Shown here: positions 17,083 through 24,817 of the stretch, piece after piece
How positions within the stretch are numbered: the first letter of the stretch is position 1
How the letters are laid out: each line of letters begins with the position of its first letter
Source of the DNA: Sporomusa malonica
GTDB taxonomy: Bacteria; Bacillota; Negativicutes; Sporomusales; Sporomusaceae
Assembly: GCF_900176355.1 (NCBI RefSeq)
Contig: NZ_FWXI01000005.1
Location: 212,288 to 276,287 of the forward strand
Direction of reading: 5' to 3'
Length of the DNA: 64,000 bases
Notes under the pieces: model-generated
What the model was told of the DNA's origin: nothing
Database searches by the model: none
The model's input: only the letters and a program-made list of their open reading frames with translations
Made by a program: the position numbers and the translations under genes

Positions 17083-18096
17083 TTAAATCTGCACCTGATC
17101 AATGGCTGCTAAATGCTCTTCATACGTTTTACTAAAATGATGCTTTCCTTGCTTGTCGGCAACAAAATATAAATAATCAGTATTGTTAGCAAAAAGCACA
17201 GCCCTTATAGCAGCAGTGCCCGGATTGGCAATAGGGCCTGGCGGCAATCCCATAATCTGATAGGTATTATATGGTGAAGGTATTTGAGTATCATGGATTG
17301 TAAGTTCAGGCTTAGGATAACCCAGGATATATTGTATTGTAGCACATGATTGTAGAGGCATTGCTTGTTTTACCCTATTGGCAAATACCCCGGCAATTAC
17401 TGGCCGCTCATCGCTCATCTTGGCTTCCTTTTCAACCAGCGAAGCCATAATGACAACTTCACGCAGAGAAAGCCCCATGTCAGAAGCACGTTGTCTGAGG
17501 TCAGGCGTCAGTTTTGTATCAAATTGCTTGACCATCATGGTAAGTAGTTCTTCCTCACTTACTCCTCTAGATACTCGGTAAGTATCTGGGAAAATAAACC
17601 CTTCGACACGATATTTACTGTCAGGATGGGAGGTCATATAGGGAAATGGAGCAAAATTCTTAGCTAAAGCTTTGAATTTTTCAGCATTAGCCAATTTTTT
17701 CTCAGCAAGCAGTTCGGCAACCTGGTCAACGGTATACCCCTCTGGAATAGTAAATTGCTGATAGGCAGTTTGGCCCTGGGACATCATAAGAAGCATCCGC
17801 TCTACCGGCATGTTAGGACTAATAGCATATTCGCCAGCTTGCAGCGAATTTTCCACTCCCTGAAGCTTGGCTGCAACCCTAAATACGAGTGCATTTCTAA
17901 TTAATCTCTGCTTTTCTAACTCTACAGCAATTGTTTTGGTCGGAGTACCTGGCTTAATTGTAACAAGTACCGGTTCCCCAACGTTATCTACAGGCTGAGT
18001 CATCGTCCAGCCAAGCATAGCACCAATACCAACAATTGCAACTGCCAATATTCCGGCAATTGCTTTTTTGGTAATCGAGTAATTCAGCATTACCAT
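17083..18096 (-). CDS. mltG: Endolytic murein transglycosylase MltG
   Basis: Membrane-anchored lytic transglycosylase that cuts new glycan strands. About 337 residues: one N-terminal membrane helix (about 8-30), a LysM-like region (FTIPEGYTVDQVAELLAEKK), and the YceG catalytic domain with EGFIFPDTYRVSRG, IMASLVEKEAKM (catalytic Glu), SCATIQYILG and PYNTYQIMGLPPGPIANPG. Start chosen at the ATG 18096, five bases after AAGGGGGAT; ATG at 18090 is equally possible. Confidence 0.95.
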   Translation of the reverse strand: MVMLNYSITKKAIAGILAVAIVGIGAMLGWTMTQPVDNVGEPVLVTIKPGTPTKTIAVELEKQRLIRNALVFRVAAKLQGVENSLQAGEYAISPNMPVERMLLMMSQGQTAYQQFTIPEGYTVDQVAELLAEKKLANAEKFKALAKNFAPFPYMTSHPDSKYRVEGFIFPDTYRVSRGVSEEELLTMMVKQFDTKLTPDLRQRASDMGLSLREVVIMASLVEKEAKMSDERPVIAGVFANRVKQAMPLQSCATIQYILGYPKPELTIHDTQIPSPYNTYQIMGLPPGPIANPGTAAIRAVLFANNTDYLYFVADKQGKHHFSKTYEEHLAAIDQVQI

Positions 18097-18171
18097 CACT
18101 ATCCCCCTTTCGGTTAATCTTAGCTATTACATTATAATCGATAATACCCATGTAGACAAATGACGTTAACG

Positions 18172-18194
18172 AAAAAAGAAGCCTACTCGGCTTC
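18172..18194 (-). terminator. Terminator overlapping the DUF1292 stop codon
   Basis: Minus strand GAAGCC, 5-base loop containing the TAG stop, GGCTTC, then six T. The stem is perfect and includes the last codons of the DUF1292 gene. The mltG gene starts about 75 bases downstream. Confidence 0.8.
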
Positions 18195-18539
18195 TTTTTC
18201 TTCTTCATCTTCTTCAAAAACCATTTCTTCGTACGCTTTACGAACTTGTTCAAATTCTTCGTCAGTTGGATCGACGTAAATCTCTTCGCCGCTCTCATCA
18301 ACGTCAATTCGGGCGATAAATACATCAGTTTCTTCGCCGCAGCCACAACCGCAGCTATCATCGCTGCACTCGCAGCCTTCCTCGTCAACGTCGATTGGTA
18401 CCAGGATGGCAAAGCGCTTATCGCCCACAGGGACAATCATATCTTCGCGATAATAGTATTCATTGCCTTCTTCATCAGTCATGACTACTACCGGCTCATC
18501 GTCAAACTCCATAATATCTTCTTGTTCGTTATCTGCCAT
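18183..18539 (-). CDS. DUF1292 domain protein (YrzB-like)
   Basis: 118 residues, very acidic (EEDEEEKEAE tail). Contains FDDEPVVVMTDEEGNEYYYRED, PVGDKRFAILVPID and IFARIDVDESGEEIYVDPTDEEFEQVRKAYEEM-type ending, the DUF1292 pattern. A cysteine-rich insert at about 58-76 (CECSDDSCGCGCGEE) is an unusual extra and could bind metal. Start at the ATG 18539, six bases after GAGGTG; a GTG three codons upstream overlaps that site. Sits between ruvX and mltG as in Bacillus. Function not known. Confidence 0.88.
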   Translation of the reverse strand: MADNEQEDIMEFDDEPVVVMTDEEGNEYYYREDMIVPVGDKRFAILVPIDVDEEGCECSDDSCGCGCGEETDVFIARIDVDESGEEIYVDPTDEEFEQVRKAYEEMVFEEDEEEKEAE

Positions 18540-18618
18540 TTTTTTCACCTCTTTTTACTCATACGCAATGTAATTGTATCCTAGAAAACATGTCCTGTCA
18601 AGGAAACCTATGGAAAGG

Positions 18619-19041
18619 CTACTGTCCTCGCGGTAAGCTGTCAAGATAGCCTTGCAGGAAGAAAACGGCAGCCATTTTGTCTATGATCTGCTTCCTTTTA
18701 GCCCGACTGACATCGGCAGCTATCAGTGATTTTTGCGCTGCCACAGTAGAAAGGCGTTCATCCCAGAATTTTATCTCGACATTTGGAACTGCTTGAACTA
18801 AAGTTTCTCCGAATTCTTTTACAAGCTCGCCTCGCGGTCCGATAGTGCCATTCATGTTCTTGGGCAATCCGATAATAACCAGCCCTACCTGATACTGAGC
18901 GATAAGTTCGTTAAGCCTGGCGAAATCCTTAGCAATTGATGTCCGCCTAATAACTTCGACTCCTTGTGCTGTGAGCTTAAGTTCATCGCAGACTGCCACT
19001 CCAATGGTTTTGTCCCCAACATCAAGTGCTAGTATGCGCAT
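18619..19041 (-). CDS. ruvX: RuvX/YqgF family Holliday-junction resolvase-like, pre-16S rRNA nuclease
   Basis: 140 residues of the RNase H-like YqgF family, processing pre-16S rRNA in E. coli. Starts MRILALDVGDKTIGVAVCDEL (catalytic Asp in LDVGDK), and has VGLVIIGLPKNMNGTIGPRG, FWDERLSTVAAQ and IDKMAAVFFLQGYLDS. All family acidic residues appear present. In Bacillus the gene is yrrK, next to yrzB and ireB, but here an aldo/keto reductase gene lies between ruvX and ireB. Confidence 0.95.
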   Translation of the reverse strand: MRILALDVGDKTIGVAVCDELKLTAQGVEVIRRTSIAKDFARLNELIAQYQVGLVIIGLPKNMNGTIGPRGELVKEFGETLVQAVPNVEIKFWDERLSTVAAQKSLIAADVSRAKRKQIIDKMAAVFFLQGYLDSLPRGQ

Positions 19042-19091
19042 AGTTCCTCCAGATTATTAGCAAAAAATATTATTTTACCAATATATTTAAA

Positions 19092-20039
19092 TTAAATAAT
19101 TTTCAAACAAAATTCCGGGCAATACGCACCACAATAGCCGCATAATACACACTGACCAGAATCAGCACTTGCTTTTCCATTCTTAACGGTTATTGCCTTC
19201 ATTGGACAATGCAAGGCGCACTGACCGCAACCGACACACCAATCCTCGACCAAGAGCCGTCTGGTCACATTGGCCACACTGGCCCAAAGCCGACTATCTG
19301 GGGTTCGTCCTGAAAAGACTTCGGTGTTGAGTAATACCTCATCAATTGTCTGCATTCCAACAGCAATTGATGTGATGCCTGACTGGGCCAGTACCCAGGA
19401 AAAGGCCTGCTCAGCCATAGTATTTAAGTGACCGCCGCCTAATGCTTTCATGGCATATATGCCTTTACCACAATCAGCCGCAAAGCGAATCGCAGTTAGC
19501 ATTTCTTCGGCAGTACCGTCGGTGATACCAATACCTTTAATATTAATTATGGGATGAATCACATCTATTTCTTCAATTAAAGCCGCTGCCCTCACAACAT
19601 CGATGGTATGTGTTGATATCCCTGTTGCCCTAATTATTCCCTGGCGCTTAGCATCACATAAATACGCCAGCGCTTCAGCATGTCCTTTGAGCGTCATACG
19701 CGATGACTGCTCATGGAGTAAGAACAGATCAATATAGTCGCGATTTATTTCCCTACAGGCAGTTTCGACACTTAAACGCATGTCTTCATAGGTGTAAGCA
19801 TAGGACTTGGAAGCAACAATTACATCCTGCTTGGCGCCGACAAGGGATTCCCGAATATAAGGATAAGTACGATATAATTCAGCAGTATCAATAAAATTGA
19901 CCCCCGCATCAAAGGCTGACCGAATAACGGCAGCACCTTCGGCCAACGGCCGATTAGACTGCAAGGGGCCAATAGTAAGTCCGCCAAAACATAGTCTGGA
20001 TACATTGAGACCAGTCCGGCCAAGTGTGCGATACTCCAT
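19092..20039 (-). CDS. Aldo/keto reductase with C-terminal 4Fe-4S ferredoxin domain
   Basis: 315 residues: a TIM-barrel aldo/keto reductase (1-260; MEYRTLGRTGLNVSRLCFGGLTIG, the catalytic region FIDTAELYRTYPYIRE with Asp and Tyr, DYIDLFLLHEQ), then two CxxCxxC clusters, CVGCGQCALHCP and CVLCGYCGAYCP, for two 4Fe-4S centres. This fusion is common in anaerobes. Substrate unknown. Its ATG follows the ireB TAA directly. It is the odd gene in an otherwise conserved alaS-ireB-ruvX run, so I infer an insertion. Confidence 0.85.
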   Translation of the reverse strand: MEYRTLGRTGLNVSRLCFGGLTIGPLQSNRPLAEGAAVIRSAFDAGVNFIDTAELYRTYPYIRESLVGAKQDVIVASKSYAYTYEDMRLSVETACREINRDYIDLFLLHEQSSRMTLKGHAEALAYLCDAKRQGIIRATGISTHTIDVVRAAALIEEIDVIHPIINIKGIGITDGTAEEMLTAIRFAADCGKGIYAMKALGGGHLNTMAEQAFSWVLAQSGITSIAVGMQTIDEVLLNTEVFSGRTPDSRLWASVANVTRRLLVEDWCVGCGQCALHCPMKAITVKNGKASADSGQCVLCGYCGAYCPEFCLKII

Positions 20040-20297
20040 TTACTTGCCTTTAAGATAGGCCCGCACTAACTCCTCAATAATTTCATCGCGCTCTAACTTG
20101 CGAATTAAACTACGGGCATTATTATGGCTGGTTATGTATGTCGGATCACCGGATAAAAGGTACCCGACCAACTGATTTATGGGATTGTAGCCTTTTTCCC
20201 TTAAAGATTGATAAACAGTAGTCAGGATTACTTCGGCTGCGTTGGTGTCGTCATTATTGACTTTAAACATCATCGTTTCCTGAGATATGTTGGTCAT
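20040..20297 (-). CDS. IreB family regulatory phosphoprotein
   Basis: 85 residues; in Enterococcus faecalis IreB is phosphorylated by the Ser/Thr kinase IreK and affects cephalosporin resistance. Matches include [11 protein letters not shown] near the start (phospho-Thr region), [47 protein letters not shown]. Located after alaS, as in Bacillus (yrzL). Good ribosome site GGGAGGAGGAGG. Confidence 0.93.
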   Translation of the reverse strand: MTNISQETMMFKVNNDDTNAAEVILTTVYQSLREKGYNPINQLVGYLLSGDPTYITSHNNARSLIRKLERDEIIEELVRAYLKGK

Positions 20298-20395
20298 GAA
20301 GCCTCCTCCTCCCTTATATTATCTACAAAGTATTACCATATATATTCTACTCGGACTAGATTTTTCCTGTAAGATTATTAAATTTTTACAGGCAG

Positions 20396-20460
20396 ATAAG
20401 AAAAGACTTGGCTTGTGCCAAGTCCCTCAGGACGCCGGCAGAAGCCTTAGTCGTTCTTAT
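20396..20460 (-). repeat. Dispersed terminator repeat, type 1 (65 bp)
   Basis: Ends ATAAGAAAAGAC and GTCGTTCTTAT are inverted repeats of each other (11 of 12 bases, allowing one extra). On the minus strand it contains GGCTTC then the hairpin ACTTGGC/GCCAAGT with TTTTCTT, an intrinsic terminator. Core parts reappear at 49867 and 10338. It lies 150-200 bases after the alaS stop, so it may serve as an alaS terminator. Confidence 0.75.
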
Positions 20461-20495
20461 GTCAACAGAATTGCGTTATAAATTCTGGTAGACTA

Positions 20496-20577
20496 AAGAA
20501 AACACGGCTTGCGCCGAGCCTTTAGCGACAGCGGAAGCCGATGTTGCCCTTATCCAGACGGAAAGTTATACTTTCTT
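20496..20577 (-). repeat. Dispersed terminator repeat, type 2 (82 bp)
   Basis: Begins AAGAAAACACGG and ends ACTTTCTT. On the minus strand: TTCCGTCTGGATAAGGGCAA, ACATCGGCTTCCGCTG, then CTCGGC/GCAAGCC and TTTTCTT. It matches the copy at 62094-62179 over almost its whole length with few differences, and matches the type 1 unit beside it in layout (ATAAG, GGCTTC, AGG, hairpin, TTTTCTT). Confidence 0.8.
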
Positions 20578-20608
20578 ACAGGACAAAACGCCTGCCTGTA
20601 AAACACAA

Positions 20609-23227
20609 TTAATTGATCTGCGATTTGATTATCTGTTCAGCCACCTGCAGCGCTTCACCAATTTTTTCCGGCTGCTTACCGCCCGCTTGGGCCATATCCG
20701 GCCTACCTCCACCGCCGCCACCGGCAATTTTGGCAGTTTCTTTGATAATGTTACCAGCATGCGCACCTTTAGAAACGCAGTCAGCTGTAGCCATTGCTAC
20801 AAAATTTACTTTGTCTCCATTAACAGCACCAAGCACAATAACGCCTGACTGTAGGCGATCACGTACCATATCACCGGTTGCTCTCAGGTTCTCCATATCT
20901 GCTGCCGCTACTTGACCAATCACTACTTTAACACCGTTAAAATCTTTAACTCCTGTTAAAAGATCTTGTACCTCATTTTTAGCCAGTTTGCTGTTTAGCG
21001 TTCCTACTTCTTTTTCCAATTCGCGAACACGCCCGTTGAGCACATCAATTCGAGCCACGATTTCTTCCGGCCGAGTTTTCAGTGCTGCTGCAGCCTCTTT
21101 AATGAGCTCGTTCTGTGCCTTCAAGTATCCGTGAGCCCCATATCCCGTAACAGCCTCAATCCGGCGCATACCAGCCCCAATGCCGGCTTCACTGATAATT
21201 TTAAACAAACCAATTTCGGCAGTTGAGCCAACATGGGTGCCGCCGCACAATTCTTTACTAAAGCCGTCTACTACAACTACGCGTACCTGGTCGCCATATT
21301 TTTCGCCAAAGAGAGCCATTGCCCCCATACCTTTGGCTACATCCTGCGTTGTCTCGATAATGCCTACACAGGTATTATCTAATATAACGTCATTGACGAT
21401 CTTTTCAACCTCAGAGAGTTGCTCATCAGTAACAGGTGCAAAATGGGTAAAGTCAAAACGCAGTCTACTGCTATCAACAGCAGAACCAGCCTGATTAACA
21501 TGCTCGCCCAAAACTTGTTTCAAGGCAGCATGAAGTAAATGGGTAGCTGTATGATTGCGGGCAATATGGCGGCGCCTCGCGTAATCAACCGTAAGTTTTA
21601 GTGCTTCACCTGTCTTAAGCAACCCTTCACTTATTTGACCAATATGGTAAATAGTTCCATCAGGGAGCTTGCGGGTATTGGCCACTTCCAATTTACCAAG
21701 TGCACTAGCAATTACGCCAGTATCGCCCGCTTGTCCGCCACCTTCGGCGTGAAACGGCGTAACATCTAAAATAACGGCAACTTCGTCCCCATCAAAGGCT
21801 TCTTCCACAATTTTACCGTCTTTTAATAGCAGAACCAGTTTGGCGTTTTCAGCATCCGGTTTATAGCTAAGAGCATCTGTCACCACACCTGATAAATCAG
21901 GCATAACAACCTTTTCTTCGCTGTCCTGCCGGGCAGCCCGAGCCCGTTCGCGCTGCTCAGCCATAGCTTGATCAAAGCCTTGCTTGTCGAGAGTCATGTT
22001 ATGTTCACTTAAAATTTCTTCAGTGAGTTCCCATGGGAAGCCATATGTATCATAAAGTTTGAATGCTGTTGCGCCGTCAAGAACAGCCTGCCCTGTTTGA
22101 GTAAGATCTTGAACATGCTTACTTAACAGTTCAATCCCCTGTGCCAAGGTATTGTGGAAGCGTTCTTCTTCCAGTTGAATAACTCTTTTAATATAAGATT
22201 TTTTGTCACTAATATCCGGATAAGCCTGTGCAAAAATATTGGCAACCACATCAACAATATCGGTAAGAAACGGCTTTTCAACGCCCATAAGACGGCCATG
22301 ACGAACAGCCCGGCGTAGAATTCTTCGTAACACATAGCCCCGTCCTTCATTAGACGGTAACACGCCATCGCCAATCATAACAGTCATACTGCGGCCATGA
22401 TCGGCGATTACTTTTAGCGATACATCCGTTTTGGCTGATTGTCCATATGAGACACCAGCAACGTTGGCGGTGTATTCGATAATAGGATAAAGCAAGTCGG
22501 TTTCAAAGTTAGAACGTTTATGTTGCAAAACAGACGCAATCCGCTCAAGACCTGCACCTGTGTCAATATTTTTCTTGGCAAGCGGCGTATAATTCCCCGC
22601 TTCGTCCCGATCAAATTGTGTAAATACCAGATTCCAAATCTCCAGATACCGATCACAGTTGCAGCCAACTGCACAATCAGGTTTGCCGCAACCTCTTTCT
22701 TCGCCTAAATCAATGTGAATTTCCGAGCACGGACCACAAGGGCCAGGGCCAATTTCCCAGAAGTTCTCTTCCATTCTAATAATACGATCAGCCGGTATTT
22801 TAATATCATTATGCCAAATCTCAAAAGCTTCATCATCGCCAGTATGTATAGTAATCCAGAGCTTATCCTTAGGCATTTCCAAATACTCAGTCAAAAACTC
22901 CCAGGCCCAAGTAATGGCCTCTTTTTTAAAATAGTCGCCAAAAGAGAAGTTACCCAGCATTTCAAAAAAAGTATGATGGCGTGCAGTTCGGCCAACGTTT
23001 TCAATATCACCGGTACGAACACATTTTTGACTTGTCGAGATACGAGGATGTGGCGGCTTCATTTTCCCCGTAAAAAAGGGTTTAAACGGAGCCATGCCGG
23101 CACCAACAAGGAGCAAGGTCGGATCGTTTTCAGGTATGAGTGAATAGCTAGACTGCACCAAATGGTCTTTGCTAGCAAAAAAATCCAGAAACAGCTTTCT
23201 GAGTTCGTTTCCGGCTAATTGTTTCAA
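20609..23227 (-). CDS. alaS: Alanyl-tRNA synthetase
   Basis: Charges tRNA-Ala, with an editing domain. 872 residues from the TTG at 23227 (MKQLAGNELRKLFLDFF...), which has GGAG nine bases upstream; a TTG five codons earlier would overlap that site. Motifs: GAGMAPFKPFFTG, CVRTGDIENVGRTARHHTFFEMLGNFSFGDYF split over about residues 65-95, editing-domain HNHTATHLLH-like ARNHTATHLLHAAL and the C-terminal CGGTHV (LCGGTHVGS), then AKIAGGGGGGRPDMAQAGG in DHHA1. Normal length. Promoter at 23271-23300. Confidence 0.98.
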   Translation of the reverse strand: MKQLAGNELRKLFLDFFASKDHLVQSSYSLIPENDPTLLLVGAGMAPFKPFFTGKMKPPHPRISTSQKCVRTGDIENVGRTARHHTFFEMLGNFSFGDYFKKEAITWAWEFLTEYLEMPKDKLWITIHTGDDEAFEIWHNDIKIPADRIIRMEENFWEIGPGPCGPCSEIHIDLGEERGCGKPDCAVGCNCDRYLEIWNLVFTQFDRDEAGNYTPLAKKNIDTGAGLERIASVLQHKRSNFETDLLYPIIEYTANVAGVSYGQSAKTDVSLKVIADHGRSMTVMIGDGVLPSNEGRGYVLRRILRRAVRHGRLMGVEKPFLTDIVDVVANIFAQAYPDISDKKSYIKRVIQLEEERFHNTLAQGIELLSKHVQDLTQTGQAVLDGATAFKLYDTYGFPWELTEEILSEHNMTLDKQGFDQAMAEQRERARAARQDSEEKVVMPDLSGVVTDALSYKPDAENAKLVLLLKDGKIVEEAFDGDEVAVILDVTPFHAEGGGQAGDTGVIASALGKLEVANTRKLPDGTIYHIGQISEGLLKTGEALKLTVDYARRRHIARNHTATHLLHAALKQVLGEHVNQAGSAVDSSRLRFDFTHFAPVTDEQLSEVEKIVNDVILDNTCVGIIETTQDVAKGMGAMALFGEKYGDQVRVVVVDGFSKELCGGTHVGSTAEIGLFKIISEAGIGAGMRRIEAVTGYGAHGYLKAQNELIKEAAAALKTRPEEIVARIDVLNGRVRELEKEVGTLNSKLAKNEVQDLLTGVKDFNGVKVVIGQVAAADMENLRATGDMVRDRLQSGVIVLGAVNGDKVNFVAMATADCVSKGAHAGNIIKETAKIAGGGGGGRPDMAQAGGKQPEKIGEALQVAEQIIKSQIN

Positions 23228-23270
23228 TTTAATCAGCTCCAATGTGCTAAATTTAATCCATTATTCTGGA

Positions 23271-23300
23271 ATTATACTACGATTTAAGATTTAGTGTCAA
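23271..23300 (-). promoter_or_regulatory. Sigma-A promoter of alaS
   Basis: Minus strand TTGACA (perfect), 18-base spacer, TATAAT (perfect), about 45 bases upstream of the start codon. The leader is too short for a T-box element and none was seen. Confidence 0.88.
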
Positions 23301-23322
23301 TCTTTGGCTTGTTTTTAAGAAA

Positions 23323-24348
23323 CTATAGTAACAATCTAAGACCATGCTTAAGCAGCACTTTCCCCACTGCAGCTGCCGGCACAGCCAATAACATGCCAAC
23401 CACGCCATATAATTCACCACCAGCAAATAGAAAAAAGATTACCGTAAGCGGATGCAGTCCTACACTTTCCCCCAGTATTTTAGGGCCGATGACACTGCCT
23501 TCCAATTGGTGAATCACAAAAAATAATAAACCTACCTTGAAAGCCAACATTGGTGACTCTAGAAGCGCCAGTGTTATGGCTGGAGTTGCACCAATAAACG
23601 CACCAAAATACGGAATAATATCAAGTAAGCCGGCAGCTATGCCAATAAGCAAAGCAAACGGAACATTAAATAAATATAAACCAGAACTTACTAAAATGCC
23701 AACAATAATTGCCACTGTTATTTGGCCTCTGATTACCCCACTTAATACTTTGTCAATATCCTTAAGCGCTAAGGTATATTCATGCCGCCAACTACATGGA
23801 ATCAAAAGCAAAAAAGCCTCTTTTATTTCTCGCCAATCGTGCAAAAGATAAAAAGCCAATATGGGAGTAATGGCAAACCCGATAAAATGGGTAATTAATC
23901 CCATAATACCATTGGCTAACTCACGAGCAAAAGATTGACCTTCTCTTTGCAGTGATAATACTGCATCGTCAATACCAATCCGCATCGAGTATGGTAATGC
24001 TGAGTTTTGATATTGACTTTGAACAAGGTAAAATAGCTCTTCGCCTTTATCCAGAATATGCGGCAGTTCCCCGGCAAAATTCTCCAAGTCTCTGACAAAA
24101 ACAGGTACGAGACGGGCTCCACCTAAAATAACTACAGTAAATAAAACTACATATAAAAGCGTAATCGCCAATCCTCTGGGCAACCCTTTCTTCTCAAGAT
24201 AACATACTGCAGGATTGAGTAAATACGCGAGTACTAACGCAATAATAAACGGATATAAGCCACTACGAACAAGCCAAAGAAAATATACAGTTGCTGATAA
24301 AAACAAAAAAATGATAGCAAGGCGAACATGCTTTTTCGTTAACTGCAT
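23323..24348 (-). CDS. AI-2E family transporter (YrrI/PerM-like)
   Basis: 341-residue membrane protein of the PerM/UPF0118 family, seven or eight helices: paired helices at about 12-45, one at 65-85, a long extracytoplasmic stretch (about 90-150), and C-terminal helices with IIVGILVSSGLYLFNVPFALLIG, GLLDIIPYFGAFIGATPA and GEHPLTV-like GLHPLTVIFFLFAGG. The start at 24348 has AAGGAGG six bases upstream. Lies directly upstream of alaS, as yrrI does in Bacillus. Substrate cannot be told; a second member is at 37117. Confidence 0.9.
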   Translation of the reverse strand: MQLTKKHVRLAIIFLFLSATVYFLWLVRSGLYPFIIALVLAYLLNPAVCYLEKKGLPRGLAITLLYVVLFTVVILGGARLVPVFVRDLENFAGELPHILDKGEELFYLVQSQYQNSALPYSMRIGIDDAVLSLQREGQSFARELANGIMGLITHFIGFAITPILAFYLLHDWREIKEAFLLLIPCSWRHEYTLALKDIDKVLSGVIRGQITVAIIVGILVSSGLYLFNVPFALLIGIAAGLLDIIPYFGAFIGATPAITLALLESPMLAFKVGLLFFVIHQLEGSVIGPKILGESVGLHPLTVIFFLFAGGELYGVVGMLLAVPAAAVGKVLLKHGLRLLL

Positions 24349-24364
24349 AGGCTGCCTCCTTGTC

Positions 24365-24392
24365 AAAAAAAAAGGAGACCATACAGGCCTCC
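24365..24392 (-). terminator. Rho-independent terminator after YtxH-like gene
   Basis: Minus strand stem GGAGGCC/GGTCTCC (one G-T pair) and nine T. Lies between the YtxH-like gene and the AI-2E transporter gene. Confidence 0.75.
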
Positions 24393-24405
24393 GTATTACC
24401 GGATA

Positions 24406-24606
24406 TTAATCCAGCTTTTTCATCAACCGCTTGCGCGCCCGGCGCGCTCCCTTCATCAAATCACGGGTGGTGTCGGCGACCGTGTCAGCACTGTATTCAA
24501 ACAGCGGCTTTTTCTGTGGTTTAGCCATGGGACCTATGATGGCGCCGAGTGCTGTTCCTACAAGTCCACCCCAAACCAACCCTTGCCAAAACTTACTGCG
24601 CATCAT
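24406..24606 (-). CDS. YtxH-like small protein
   Basis: 66 residues: a glycine-rich membrane helix (about 9-27, GLVWGGLVGTALGAIIGP), then a basic tail with ATDTTRDLMKG-like VADTTRDLMKGARRARKRLMKKLD. This is the YtxH/general-stress small-protein layout. Two adjoining ATG codons (24606, 24603) are possible starts after GGGGTG. Part of a three-gene cluster with the zinc-ribbon and PRC-barrel genes. Confidence 0.7.
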   Translation of the reverse strand: MMRSKFWQGLVWGGLVGTALGAIIGPMAKPQKKPLFEYSADTVADTTRDLMKGARRARKRLMKKLD

Positions 24607-24607
24607 A

Positions 24608-24805
24608 TCACCCCTTTTGTACCTCTAAATTAACAGTACCTTGTATTAAATCGTCATATAGAGTCAATGTGCCGTCAGACTCGACATTGAAAATCCTTAT
24701 ATCTTGATCCCGCACCGTGAACTCTACACAGCAATCCCAACAATAGTACTGGTCGGCACCCACCTTACCGATTCCCCGCTGCCCGCACACAGGACAAGTT
24801 GTCAT
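24608..24805 (-). CDS. Small zinc-ribbon protein, 65 residues
   Basis: Two CxxC pairs, CPVCG and CWDCC (about residues 4-28), form a likely zinc ribbon, followed by strands EFTVRDQDIRIFNVESDGTLTLYDDLIQG. Unknown family to me. The gene follows a PRC-barrel gene by 12 bases and precedes the YtxH-like gene by one base. Confidence 0.72.
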   Translation of the reverse strand: MTTCPVCGQRGIGKVGADQYYCWDCCVEFTVRDQDIRIFNVESDGTLTLYDDLIQGTVNLEVQKG

Positions 24806-24817
24806 GAAACTTACACC

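Larger units (their letters stand above)
20298..20608. other. 311-base gene-free region, filled by repeats
   Basis: Between ireB and alaS. Holds two repeat-family members (20396-20460 and 20496-20577) flanked on both sides by copies of a TTACAGG-type inverted repeat (20366-20395 and 20575-20603). No ORF or RNA gene was recognised. Confidence 0.7.

Noticed and set aside
20496..20577. Resemblance of the repeat to a cyclic-di-GMP (GEMM-I) riboswitch, because of GGCTCGGCGCAAGCC-like wording
   Set aside because: The conserved GEMM elements (CGCAAAGC with the tetraloop receptor and the GGTAGCCGG half) are not complete. I kept it as an unassigned repeat.
20609..23242. T-box leader upstream of alaS
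   Set aside because: Leader of about 45 bases is too short, and no specifier or antiterminator seen.
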